NCBI RefSeq assembly: GCF_008632955.1
Contig: NZ_CP043959.1
Span: forward strand, 5,704,001-5,768,000
Direction of reading: 5' to 3'
Length of the DNA stretch: 64,000 bases
From: Streptomyces tendae
GTDB taxonomy: Bacteria > Actinomycetota > Actinomycetes > Streptomycetales > Streptomycetaceae
The notes under the pieces are model-generated. The model was not told the origin of the DNA. It worked only from the letters and a program-made list of their open reading frames with translations, and did not search any database. This document shows positions 16,367 through 25,269 of the stretch, piece after piece (positions within the stretch are counted from its first letter, which is position 1; each line of letters starts with the position of its first letter). A program made the position numbers and the translations under genes.

Positions 16367-17494
16367 TTACGGTTGCAGGACCACGAGATCGTCCCTGTGT
16401 ACGACCTCGCGTTCGTACCCCGGTCCGAGGTCCCGGGCGAGCTCGTGGGTCGAGCGCCCCACCAGGCGGGGGATCTCCCGGGCGTCGAAGTTGACCAGCC
16501 CGCGGGCCACCGCCCGTCCCTCCCGGTCCCGCAGCTCCACCGGGTCGCCCGCGCTGAATTCGCCCTCGACCCCGGCGATGCCGGCCGGCAGCAGCGACTT
16601 GCGGCCCTGCACGACCGCGCGCACCGCCCCGTCGTCCAGGGTCAGCGAACCCTGCGGGGTGGAGGCGTGCTGCAGCCACAGCAGCCGGTCGGCGGAGCGG
16701 CGCCCCGTGGGGTGGAAGTAGGTGCCCGTGTCGCCGCCGCCGAGCGCCTCCGCCGCGTGGACCGCGCTGGTCAGCACCACCTGGATGCCCGCGGCGGCGG
16801 CGATCCGGGCGGCCTCGACCTTGGTGACCATGCCGCCGGTGCCGACCCCCGCCTTGCCGGCGCTGCCGATCTCCACGTGGGCGAGGTCCTCGGGGGCCCT
16901 GACCTCCGCGATCCGCGAGGTGCCGGGGCGGGAGGGGTCGCCGTCGTAGACGCCGTCCACGTCGGACAGCAGCACCAGCAGGTCGGCGCGGACCAGATGG
17001 GCGACGAGGGCGGCGAGCCGGTCGTTGTCGCCGAAGCGGATCTCGTCGGTGGCCACCGTGTCGTTCTCGTTGACGACCGGGAGGGCGCCCATCGCGAGCA
17101 GCTTGTCCAGGGTGCGGGAGGCGTTGCGGTGGTGGGCCCGGCGGCTCATGTCGTCGCTGGTCAGCAGCACCTGGCCGACCCGGACGCCGTAGCGGGCGAA
17201 GGAGGCCGTGTACCGGGCGACCAGCAGCCCCTGGCCGACGCTGGCGGCGGCCTGCTGCCGGGCCAGGTCCCGGGGGCGGCGGCGCAGTCCCAGCGGCGCG
17301 AGGCCGGCGGCGATGGCGCCCGAGGAGACGAGGACGACCTCCCGCTCTCCGCCGCTCCTGGTCTTGGCCAGGACGTCCACGAGCGCGTCGACGCGGTCGG
17401 CGTCCAGTCCGCCCGCCGCGGTGGTCAGCGACGAGGAGCCGACCTTGACGACGATCCTGCGCGCCTCGCCCACGGCCTGCCGTGCCCCTGCCAC
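16367..17494 (-). CDS. proB: Glutamate 5-kinase with PUA domain
   Basis: First, feedback-regulated step of proline synthesis. The amino-acid kinase fold has VVKVGSSSLTT, VSSGAIAAGL, NENDTVATDEIRFGDNDRLAA (the glutamate/Mg site) and GTGGMVTKVEAA. Residues about 285-360 form the PUA domain (EFSAGDPVELRD ... GLVNFDAREI). The GTG start at 17494 follows GGGGAGCGACGGCAAG. Length 375 aa is typical. In many bacteria obg precedes proB directly; here a 10-kb surface-polymer island lies between them. Confidence 0.97.
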   Translation of the reverse strand: MAGARQAVGEARRIVVKVGSSSLTTAAGGLDADRVDALVDVLAKTRSGGEREVVLVSSGAIAAGLAPLGLRRRPRDLARQQAAASVGQGLLVARYTASFARYGVRVGQVLLTSDDMSRRAHHRNASRTLDKLLAMGALPVVNENDTVATDEIRFGDNDRLAALVAHLVRADLLVLLSDVDGVYDGDPSRPGTSRIAEVRAPEDLAHVEIGSAGKAGVGTGGMVTKVEAARIAAAAGIQVVLTSAVHAAEALGGGDTGTYFHPTGRRSADRLLWLQHASTPQGSLTLDDGAVRAVVQGRKSLLPAGIAGVEGEFSAGDPVELRDREGRAVARGLVNFDAREIPRLVGRSTHELARDLGPGYEREVVHRDDLVVLQP

Positions 17495-17818
17495 CTTGCC
17501 GTCGCTCCCCTCGCGCCGATCTTTCGCCCGCCAGGCAATCTACGCGAAGGGCGCGGAAGGCCGCTCGCGGGTCCAGCCTCCGGACATCCCCGGGCCCGGC
17601 CGCGCGGCCGCCGTACGCCGTTCGCATGACCGGCCGTGCCGGGGGGCGGGCTCGCCGCATCAGCCGTCCCGACGGGGCGCTCGCACCCCGTGGCGTCGGC
17701 CTTGTCGGCGGACACCCCTACGACGGCATCGACCGGGGCCCGCAGGCACGCGCGTGTCGTCCGGAGGCCGACGGGCGTTAACCGGGCGCACGTCCCTCAC
17801 GACCCTGGAGTGACCGCA
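17495..17818. other. Divergent intergenic region, proB / glycerophosphotransferase gene
   Basis: 324 bp without a supported gene. It must hold promoters for proB (left) and the membrane transferase (right). I see no convincing paired -35/-10 or operator. Confidence 0.4.
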
Positions 17819-19990
17819 GTGCCCCTACCCACGTCCCGTCGGTGGTTCGGCGCGGCAGCCCGCCGACGCCGCCTCCCGTTGCTCCGCCCGCCCGGCCGCC
17901 CCGCGCTCGCCACCGTCCTGACGGCGTCCCTCCTGGCCGGCGCCTACGTGGTGCAGGCCGTGGCGGCCCTGGCCCCGAACGTGCCGCTGCTGCTGGCCGC
18001 GACCGCCGTGTCCCTGGCCGTCGAGGGCGTGCTGTACCGCTGGCAGCGGGGGGTGCCGGCGCTGTTCGCCAAGGCGCACGCCGACATCACCGTCCGCCAT
18101 GTGCTGCGCGACCTGCTGCTGGTCGTGGGGCTCCTGCGGCTCGGCGAGCAGCACCGCGAGACGCAGTACGCCCCGCTGCTGGCCGGTCTGCTGCTCTGCT
18201 ACGCCCTGCACTGCGCCATCCAGGCCGTGTCCGTACTGGTGCGCCGCACCCGCACGCTCCCCGTGGTGACCCGCAACATCGACGCCTCGGCGCTGCGCCT
18301 CTCCCCCGCCCCGCCCGCGCTGCTGCGCCGCCCCGGGCACCGGCTGCTCGTGTTCGGCCTGCCCGCGACGGCCGGGCTGACGGCGACGGCGGTGACGGAC
18401 GACCCGCGCTGCGCGGCGGCCGGGATCGGGCTGTCGCTGGTGCTGGCACTGGCCGGGCTGGCGACCCTGCTGCTGCGGCTGTTGCCGGGCCGGCGGCCGG
18501 CGGGCGAGCAGGAGGTGCTCGCCTGGTTCGACGCCTGGCTGGCCGAGTACCGGCCCACGGTCGGGCTGTACTTCTCCGGCGGGGTGGCCTCCGTCTACCA
18601 GGCCGGGATGTGGCTGGAGCCGCTGGCCCGGCTCGACGCCCGGCCGCTCGTCGTCCTGCGCGAGCGGTTCATGGTGTCCCGGATCCCGGCCACCGACATC
18701 CCGATCGTGTGCCTGCCGAAGGTGCCCACGCTGATGCGGCTGGAGCACTCCACGCTCCAGGTCCTCATCCACCCCTCCAACTCGGGCAAGACGTCCCAGG
18801 TGCTGCGCATCCCCACGATCAGGCACGCCTTCGTCAACCACGGCGAGAGCGACAAGCTGTCGTCCTGCAACCCGTACGCGAAGGCGTACGACGAGGTGTG
18901 GGTGGCCGGCCCGGCGGCGCGCGAGCGGTACGCGCTGGCCGACGTCGGGGTCGAGGACAAGGACGTGGTGGAGATCGGCCGCCCGCAGCTGGACGCGGTA
19001 CGGCCGTACGCGGGGCCGCCTGCGGGCGCCTACACCACCGTGCTGTACGCGCCGACCTGGGAGGGCTGGGACGGCAACCCGGGCAACACCTCGGTGATCG
19101 CGGCCGGCGAGAACCTGGTGCGGGCGCTGCTCGCCGACCCGGGGGTGCGGCTGCTGTACAAGCCGCATCCGCTGACCGGCTCGGTGGACCCGCGGGCGGG
19201 CGCCGCGGACCGCCGCATCCGGGAAATGATCCGCTCGGCCAACCGGACCCGCTCCGGGCCGCGCCCCGCCCCGTCGAAGGAACTGGCCGCGCTGACCGCG
19301 GAGCTGGACCGGCTCACCGCGTCCGAGTTCCGGGAGGGGGCCGACCAGGCCGAGCGGATGCTCGTCCAGTGCGCGCCCGAGCCGGGCCGGGCGGAGGCCG
19401 TGGCGCGGGCGGCGCGGGCGTGGGAGGCGGCCCACTGGGCGTCGCTGCCGGAGTGGGAGCACCAGGTCGTGGTGGACGCCCGCCCCTCCCTCTACGCCTG
19501 CTTCAACGTCGCCGACCTGCTGATCAGCGATGTGTCGAGCGTGATCAGCGACTTCCTGGCGAGCGGCAAGCCGTACGCGGTGGCCAACACCGGCGGGATG
19601 CCGGAGGAGGAGTTCCGCGCGGCCTTCCCGACCGTGGCGGCGGCGACGGTCCTCACCCCGGACGCGAGCGGGGTGCCGGCCCTGCTGGAGACGGTCCGCC
19701 ACCCGGAGAAGGACGAACTCGCGGAGGAGCGCTCCGTGTTGAAGGCCCGGCTGCTGGGCCCGGCGGAACCGGCGTCCCAGGAGCGTTTCGCGGCGGCCGT
19801 ACGGGCGCTCGGCGCCGCCGCGCTGGAACACCGGCGGCGGGCCTCCGGACGGCCGGCGGAGCTGCCGGGGCAGCGGCGCGAGCCCGTCCCGCACACCGTG
19901 TCCCCGGCCCCCGTGGCTCCGGGCTCCGTGGCTCCGGAGGCCGTGTCCCCGGGCGCCGGGGTGCCGTCGGGGGCGCCGACGCGGGCGTGA
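17819..19990 (+). CDS. Membrane CDP-glycerol glycerophosphotransferase-like protein
   Basis: 723 residues. The N-terminal part (about 30-220) has several TM helices. From about 225 a TagF/TagB-type domain follows: VGLYFSGGVASVYQAGMW, HGESDKLSSCNPYAKAYDEVWVAG, YAPTWEGWDGNPGNTSV, LYKPHPLTGS and DLLISDVSSVISDFLASGKPYAV, which are hallmark CDP-glycerol glycerophosphotransferase motifs with catalytic His residues in HG and PHP. It probably transfers a polyol phosphate to a membrane-bound acceptor. GTG 17819 lies 8 bases after GGAG; GTG 17810 is the alternative. The C-terminus is a Pro/Ala/Ser repeat tail. It faces the two Stealth genes. Confidence 0.85.
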   Translation: MPLPTSRRWFGAAARRRRLPLLRPPGRPALATVLTASLLAGAYVVQAVAALAPNVPLLLAATAVSLAVEGVLYRWQRGVPALFAKAHADITVRHVLRDLLLVVGLLRLGEQHRETQYAPLLAGLLLCYALHCAIQAVSVLVRRTRTLPVVTRNIDASALRLSPAPPALLRRPGHRLLVFGLPATAGLTATAVTDDPRCAAAGIGLSLVLALAGLATLLLRLLPGRRPAGEQEVLAWFDAWLAEYRPTVGLYFSGGVASVYQAGMWLEPLARLDARPLVVLRERFMVSRIPATDIPIVCLPKVPTLMRLEHSTLQVLIHPSNSGKTSQVLRIPTIRHAFVNHGESDKLSSCNPYAKAYDEVWVAGPAARERYALADVGVEDKDVVEIGRPQLDAVRPYAGPPAGAYTTVLYAPTWEGWDGNPGNTSVIAAGENLVRALLADPGVRLLYKPHPLTGSVDPRAGAADRRIREMIRSANRTRSGPRPAPSKELAALTAELDRLTASEFREGADQAERMLVQCAPEPGRAEAVARAARAWEAAHWASLPEWEHQVVVDARPSLYACFNVADLLISDVSSVISDFLASGKPYAVANTGGMPEEEFRAAFPTVAAATVLTPDASGVPALLETVRHPEKDELAEERSVLKARLLGPAEPASQERFAAAVRALGAAALEHRRRASGRPAELPGQRREPVPHTVSPAPVAPGSVAPEAVSPGAGVPSGAPTRA

Positions 19991-20068
19991 CCGCCGGAAC
20001 GTGACGACGCCCGGGCGCGACGGCGGCCCGGGCGTGGCGTTCCGGGCCGGTGTCCGGCCCGGTGGGGT

Positions 20069-21772
20069 TCAGCGGCGCTCGAAGGAGCTCGGGTAGGGGA
20101 AGTACCACTCCAGGAAGTCGTGGACGTAGCCGCGTACGTACGCGCGGCGCTCCGGGGGGGTGTCCACGTCGTTCAGGCAGAAGAAGTCGTAGCCGCGCCG
20201 CTCCTTCAGGGACTCCACCCGCTCCTCCAGGTGGGCCTTGCCGACGTCGACGTAGCGGTACTTGAACTTCCCCGGGACGGCGCGGCCGGTCAGCAGCGCC
20301 AGGTGGTGGTGGAAGGAGGTGGCCGTCGCCACGTCCTCGATGGAGCGGAACTTCGACCGCATGGTCCGCTCGATCGCGTCGGGGTAGTCCCGCTCCAGGT
20401 CGTTCAGCACATCGCGGCGCTGGGGGTGCGGGGTGTGCAGGAACTTGTGGGTGATGGACACCCCGTAGGTCTCCTCCAGCAGCCGGCGCACGTTCCGTCC
20501 GGCGGAGTTGGGGGCGGAGGCCTGGGGGTGCGGGGCGCCGACCCCGATCTGGTAGGTCGAGAACGGCAGGCGGGCGACGCCGTTGCCGTGGAAGAAGTGC
20601 TGGGGGGTGACGCTGCGGCCGACGAACACGTCGTCGTTGAAGTACAGGTAGTGGTCCGACAGGCCCGGGATGTGGTGCAGCCGCGTCTCGATGGCGTGCG
20701 AGTTGAAGACCGGCAGGACGCCCTCGGGGAAGATGTCCTTGTGGTCCACGACCGTGATGCCGGGCGCGTCCGCGTCCAGCCACTCCGGCGTCTGACCGTC
20801 GGTGACGATGTAGACGTGCCGCACGAAGCCGGCGTACATCTCCAGCGACCGCAGCGAGTACTTCAGCTCGTCGTGGCTGGTGTAGCGCGACTCCCCGACC
20901 TCGCGGGCGGCGATGCCGCCGTCGTTCCCCTCGCGGTGGCGCTCGCGCTTGGCGCGCAGCTCGGGGTCCTCGCCGTCGACCCAGGTGTAGACGACGTCGA
21001 TGGGGAAGGTCACGTCCTCCACCGTCGTCACCGTGAACGGCGCGAAGGTGGGGTGGACCCGCCCGCCGACCGTGACCTTCGCGGGCTTCCGCTCCGCGGT
21101 CGGCAGCACGTCGGCGACGCGGTTGCGCCGGGGGGCGACGAGGGAGTCCCTCAGCACGTCGGCGGAGGCCTGCGGCGAGACACGCGCCAGCTCCGCCTCG
21201 GCCGAGGGACCCGCCAGCACATCCGCGCCGTCCTGCCAGAACTCCACGTCACAGCCCAGCTGCGGACCACCCAGAACCTGACCCACCGGCCCCAGCCGCA
21301 CCACACCGAACCGCATCACCGGAGCCGACGACAACGACTTCGGCCAAACCTCGTCCGCGAACAACGAGAAGTCCGACACCCCACCCGCACGCGGACGCGC
21401 GGCGAACACCACCGTCCCCGTACAGCTCACGCATCGACGCCAGGAACGCCTCCGGTCCGCCTCACGCACACCCAACGCCCACGACGTACGCGACACACCC
21501 GGCACCACGAAATACGCGATCCCCGCACGCTCCAGGGCATCCGCGACCAGCCCCAGATTCTCCGCCGCGGCACCCGCCGCCGTGAAGGAGTCGCCCACCC
21601 GCCCCCACAACGGCTCACCGTCGAAGACCGCGTGCCGCACACCCGCGTGGGATTCCAGCAGGCCCCGGCGCTGCCGGTCGAGCAGCGCGGCGGACGCCTG
21701 GTCGCGCACCATGCGGCCGACGCCGAGTCCCCGGCGCGCGAGCTTCCGGATCCGCCGCGAGCCCGGTGTCAT
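20069..21772 (-). CDS. Stealth family phosphotransferase A (internally garbled but in frame)
   Basis: Stealth proteins transfer hexose-1-phosphate to surface polysaccharides. All regions are present: PIDVVYTWVDGEDP (CR1), SRYTSHDELKYSLRSLEMYA with HVYIVTDGQTPEWLD (CR2), LSDHYLYFNDDVFVG (CR2/3) and FFCLNDVD near the end (CR4). ATG 21772 shares one base with the upstream Stealth stop (TGATG), so translation is coupled. Compared with its neighbour it lacks 2 bases near 21420 and 1 base near 21452; the frame recovers but 11 residues (RRSWRRCVSCT) replace the expected EAFLASMRELYA. Three segments are almost identical to the neighbour. Function is a family-level inference. Confidence 0.85.
   Translation of the reverse strand: MTPGSRRIRKLARRGLGVGRMVRDQASAALLDRQRRGLLESHAGVRHAVFDGEPLWGRVGDSFTAAGAAAENLGLVADALERAGIAYFVVPGVSRTSWALGVREADRRRSWRRCVSCTGTVVFAARPRAGGVSDFSLFADEVWPKSLSSAPVMRFGVVRLGPVGQVLGGPQLGCDVEFWQDGADVLAGPSAEAELARVSPQASADVLRDSLVAPRRNRVADVLPTAERKPAKVTVGGRVHPTFAPFTVTTVEDVTFPIDVVYTWVDGEDPELRAKRERHREGNDGGIAAREVGESRYTSHDELKYSLRSLEMYAGFVRHVYIVTDGQTPEWLDADAPGITVVDHKDIFPEGVLPVFNSHAIETRLHHIPGLSDHYLYFNDDVFVGRSVTPQHFFHGNGVARLPFSTYQIGVGAPHPQASAPNSAGRNVRRLLEETYGVSITHKFLHTPHPQRRDVLNDLERDYPDAIERTMRSKFRSIEDVATATSFHHHLALLTGRAVPGKFKYRYVDVGKAHLEERVESLKERRGYDFFCLNDVDTPPERRAYVRGYVHDFLEWYFPYPSSFERR
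20591..20884. repeat. Gene-conversion tract 1 (copy in Stealth A)
   Basis: 294 bp identical, except one base, to 22321-22614 in Stealth B, while flanking coding sequence is clearly diverged. Confidence 0.9.
20945..21046. repeat. Gene-conversion tract 2 (copy in Stealth A)
   Basis: 102 bp identical to 22675-22776 in Stealth B; it covers the CR1 region. Confidence 0.88.
21152..21625. repeat. Gene-conversion tract 3 (copy in Stealth A)
   Basis: 474 bp identical to 22882-23357 (476 bp) apart from small indels: a missing CG at about 21420 and a missing C at about 21452 here, and a missing C at about 23021 there. Third-codon positions in this tract use more G and T than neighbouring genes. Confidence 0.9.
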
Positions 21773-23504
21773 CAACGCTTCCCGGAGGACTTGCTTTCAG
21801 GTGCCTTCTCGAAGGAGCTCGGGAAGGGGAAGTACTCCTCCAGGAAGGAGAACATACGGGCCGTGACGGCGGCGCGCTGGTCCTGGGGGACGTCGACGTC
21901 GTTGAGGCAGAAGAAGTCGAAGTTGCGCTTCGTCCTGATGCCCTCGAGCCGGCGGTCCGCGTCCTCACGGCTGATGTTGACGTACCGGAAGCGGAACTTG
22001 CCGGGGACGCCCTTGCCGGTGATGTACGCGTGGTTGTAGTGCATCGAGGCGGTCATCGCGATGTCGTCCGGGGACCGGAAGCGGGACCGCATGGTCTGAC
22101 CGACCTCCTCGGGGAACATCTCCTCGAGCTCCTTCAGCACGGACCGCACCTGCGGGAGCGGCGTGTGCATGAAGTTGTGGGTGATGAAGCGGTCGTGGGC
22201 CTTGAGCAGCAGCTGGCGCACATTCTTGCCGGCCGAGTTGGTGGCGGTCTCGCCGCCGTGCGGCTGGCCGACGCCGACCTTGAGCGGCGAGAACGGGATA
22301 CGGGCGATGCCGTTTCCGTAGAAGAAGTGCTGGGGGGTGACGCTGCGGCCGACGAACACGTCGTCGTTGAAGTACAGGTAGTGGTCCGACAGGCCCGGGA
22401 TGTGGTGCAGCCGCGTCTCGATGGCGTGCGAGTTGAAGACCGGCAGGACGCCCTCGGGGAAGATGTCCTTGTGGTCCACGACCGTGATGCCGGGCGCGTC
22501 CGCGTCCAGCCACTCCGGCGTCTGGCCGTCGGTGACGATGTAGACGTGCCGCACGAAGCCGGCGTACATCTCCAGCGACCGCAGCGAGTACTTCAGCTCG
22601 TCGTGGCTGGTGTACCGGGACTCGTTGGTCTCCTTGTCGAGGATCGCCGGGACGCCCTCGCTCTTGTACTTCTGGCGCTTGGCGCGCAGCTCGGGGTCCT
22701 CGCCGTCGACCCAGGTGTAGACGACGTCGATGGGGAAGGTCACGTCCTCCACCGTCGTCACCGTGAACGGCGCGAACGTCGGGTAGTCCCGGCCCTCGAC
22801 GGTGATCTTCGCGGACTTCTGCTCGGCGGTGGGCATGACGTCCGATATCCGGTTGCGCCGGGGGGCCACCAGCGAGTCGGCCAGCACGTCGGCGGAGGCC
22901 TGCGGCGAGACACGCGCCAGCTCCGCCTCGGCCGAGGGACCCGCCAGCACATCCGCGCCGTCCTGCCAGAACTCCACGTCACAGCCCAGCTGCGGACCAC
23001 CCAGAACCTGACCCACCGGCCCAGCCGCACCACACCGAACCGCATCACCGGAGCCGACGACAACGACTTCGGCCAAACCTCGTCCGCGAACAACGAGAAG
23101 TCCGACACCCCACCCGCACGCGGACGCGCGGCGAACACCACCGTCCCCGCGTACAGCTCACGCATCGACGCCAGGAACGCCTCCCGGTCCGCCTCACGCA
23201 CACCCAACGCCCACGACGTACGCGACACACCCGGCACCACGAAATACGCGATCCCCGCACGCTCCAGGGCATCCGCGACCAGCCCCAGATTCTCCGCCGC
23301 GGCACCCGCCGCCGTGAAGGAGTCGCCCACCCGCCCCCACAACGGCTCACCGTCGAACGTCACCTGACGCACACCCGCGTCAGACCGCAACAGGCCCTGC
23401 CGCTGCCGCGTCACCCGCAACAACCACGCCCGGCGCTTCTGCGCCTGCATCGCGCTCTTGGTCCGCGACTTCAGACTGCTTCCGATGCGGGTACGCACAC
23501 TCAC
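21772..23504 (-). pseudogene. Stealth family phosphotransferase B, frameshifted
   Basis: Same architecture as Stealth A, but a single C is missing near 23021 (CCGGCCCAG here, CCGGCCCCAG in A). This splits it into an N-terminal piece from GTG 23504 (MSVRTRIGSSLKSRTK ... VMRFGVVRLG) and a C-terminal piece carrying all Stealth motifs (IDVVYTWVDGEDP, SRYTSHDELKYSLRSLEMYA, LYFNDDVFVG, FFCLNDVD). Restoring one base gives about 577 residues. It is either a sequencing/assembly error in a near-identical repeat or a true pseudogene. It is upstream of and coupled to Stealth A. Confidence 0.85.
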
Positions 23505-23899
23505 TTCAATCCCAAACCTCTCGGCGAGTCCCGACGTGGCCTACATGATGGGGGCATCAAGACGACCAGCGGAAACGAGCGCTGCACCCCCATACGGCGC
23601 CACACTCGGAGCGCACAGGGCTCCGTCAGGGTCAAGCCGCAGAGGGGAAGTTTACAGCAACACAGTCACATTCCTGTTCGACGGAGGAGGCCACCACCAC
23701 CGGCAGAGTCTCCACGATCGTTGCCCGTGTTTGCGACCGGCAATTCCCGCGTCAATCTATTGCATACGCGTATTCTTTCGGACATGTCCACCCCTCTTGA
23801 GATTCCATCCCTGCTGAGGTTCCGCGGATCGCATTCGTGACGTAGCACACACTCGCGTTTGGAAGCAGAGTGTTCGGGCGAGCATGCAGACTTACGGTC
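23505..23899. other. Low-GC divergent intergenic region
   Basis: 395 bp, clearly AT-richer than the genome at about 23640-23890. It separates the Stealth pair (left) from the phosphatidyltransferase gene (right) and must carry both promoters. No ORF has a plausible start and coding bias. The drop in GC at the edge of the island is compatible with acquired DNA. Confidence 0.45.
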
Positions 23900-24910
23900 A
23901 TGCGTGTACCTTCACTCCCCGAAGTCCGCCGCCTCACGGAGAAACAGCGAGACGCCTGGTGGACCGTTCTCCTGGTCGATCCCGTCGCCACCCCGCTGGT
24001 CCGGTGGACCGCCATGTGGACCCGGGTGACACCGAACCAGATCACCTGGGCCGCCCTGGTGCTGGGGATCGGGGCCGCCGCCTGCTTCGCCCAGGGTGAC
24101 TGGCAGTGGCTGGTGGCCGGAGCCGTCGTCTACCACGTCAGCTTCATCCTGGACTGCATGGACGGGAAGCTCGCCCGTCTGACGGGGAAGGGCTCCGCGT
24201 TCGGTGCCTGGCTCGACTACATCTTCGACCGCGTCCGCGTGCTCATCTGCGCCATCGCCCTCATGGGCGGGCAGTACCAGCGGACCGACGACGTCACCTA
24301 CATATGGCTCGCGCTGGCCGTGGTCTTCCTCGACATGCTCCGTTACATGGACGCGCTGGAGATATGGAAGGTCCGCCTGAACATGCGGCGGACGCAGCGT
24401 GAGCGCGCCGAGGAGCTGGGGCTCGTCGACGCCTCCGCCGAGGCCGACACCCCCGACGACGACTCCGAGGCCGACGACACGCCGGTGAAGAGCGCCGCCC
24501 GGGTGCCCGCCCAGCCGACGGCGAGCGACGCGTCCGCGGCCGAGTCCTCCGCGCCGGCCGCTCCCGCCGTGGCGCCGCAGAGCACGTTCATCACGCGCCT
24601 CCCCGGCTATGTGCGGCTGCGCGACTTCCTCGTCAGCCACCGCATCCGCATCCACCTGTTCAGCGGCATCGAGTTCCAGATGACGATCTTCATCATCGCC
24701 CCGCTGCTGGGTTCCGTCTTCTGGCCGACGGTCGTCGCGGGCGCCCTGCTGCTCGCCTTCGAGGTGCTCGTCGTCTACCGGCTGCTGCTGGCCACGCGTT
24801 CCTTCCAGCGCACCATGGCCCGCTACGACCGCCTGGAGGCCGAGCGGAAGTCCGCGCAGGCCGGCCTGTCGGAGCAGGCCGACGCGCCGGAGCGGGCCAC
24901 CTTCGTCTGA
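23900..24910 (+). CDS. CDP-alcohol phosphatidyltransferase
   Basis: Integral membrane enzyme that joins a CDP-activated alcohol or lipid to a second alcohol. The signature DGx2ARx8Gx3Dx3D is exact (MDGKLARLTGKG ... FGAWLDYIFDR, near residues 83-108). Several TM helices flank it. A cytoplasmic loop of about 60 residues (180-240), rich in Asp/Ala/Ser, is an insert unlike short family members. ATG 23900 has no clear ribosome site; GTG 23870, ten codons upstream, is an alternative. It sits among surface-phosphopolymer genes, so it may make a special phospholipid or polymer precursor. Confidence 0.85.
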   Translation: MRVPSLPEVRRLTEKQRDAWWTVLLVDPVATPLVRWTAMWTRVTPNQITWAALVLGIGAAACFAQGDWQWLVAGAVVYHVSFILDCMDGKLARLTGKGSAFGAWLDYIFDRVRVLICAIALMGGQYQRTDDVTYIWLALAVVFLDMLRYMDALEIWKVRLNMRRTQRERAEELGLVDASAEADTPDDDSEADDTPVKSAARVPAQPTASDASAAESSAPAAPAVAPQSTFITRLPGYVRLRDFLVSHRIRIHLFSGIEFQMTIFIIAPLLGSVFWPTVVAGALLLAFEVLVVYRLLLATRSFQRTMARYDRLEAERKSAQAGLSEQADAPERATFV

Positions 24911-25269
24911 AGAGGGGCCGTCCGTCAGGACAACGGGGGGAACGCGTCCGCTCCGGGGGCGTCCGGTCGTACGCCGCGCACCGAGCGCGGCGACCGGGCG
25001 GACCCCGGGAACGGGTGACCCGGCGACGCGTGTCCGGACACCGGGTCCCGACGAGCCCGGCGTCCCCGCCTGTCGGCCCTTCTCACCCATCTGTTACGAC
25101 AATGGCACGAAACTCGTCATGATTCCGGACCTGACGGAGATACGCTCGACCGTCTGACTCCGAGTCGATCACCGGCGGTCAGCAGGCCCCGGCGGCGCAG
25201 AGCCCCGGACCGTGCCGCAGATCCCGCACACGTCTCGTCGACGCTCCACGAGCAAGGAGAACCCCCAAG
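24911..25269. other. Intergenic region before acyltransferase gene
   Basis: 359 bp with no supported gene. The left part is GC-rich with several short inverted repeats (about 24990-25070); the right part (about 25084-25160) is AT-richer and is the likely promoter area. AAGGAG lies 10 bases before the next start. Confidence 0.4.

Noticed and set aside
15765..17660. 631-codon minus-strand ORF spanning proB and the hypothetical gene
   Set aside because: Only its last 156 codons, from GTG 16235 with AAGGAGG, have coding character; the rest is an out-of-frame reading of proB.
17825..19894. 689-codon minus-strand ORF opposite the glycerophosphotransferase gene
   Set aside because: Antisense shadow; His/Arg/Gly-rich without any domain.
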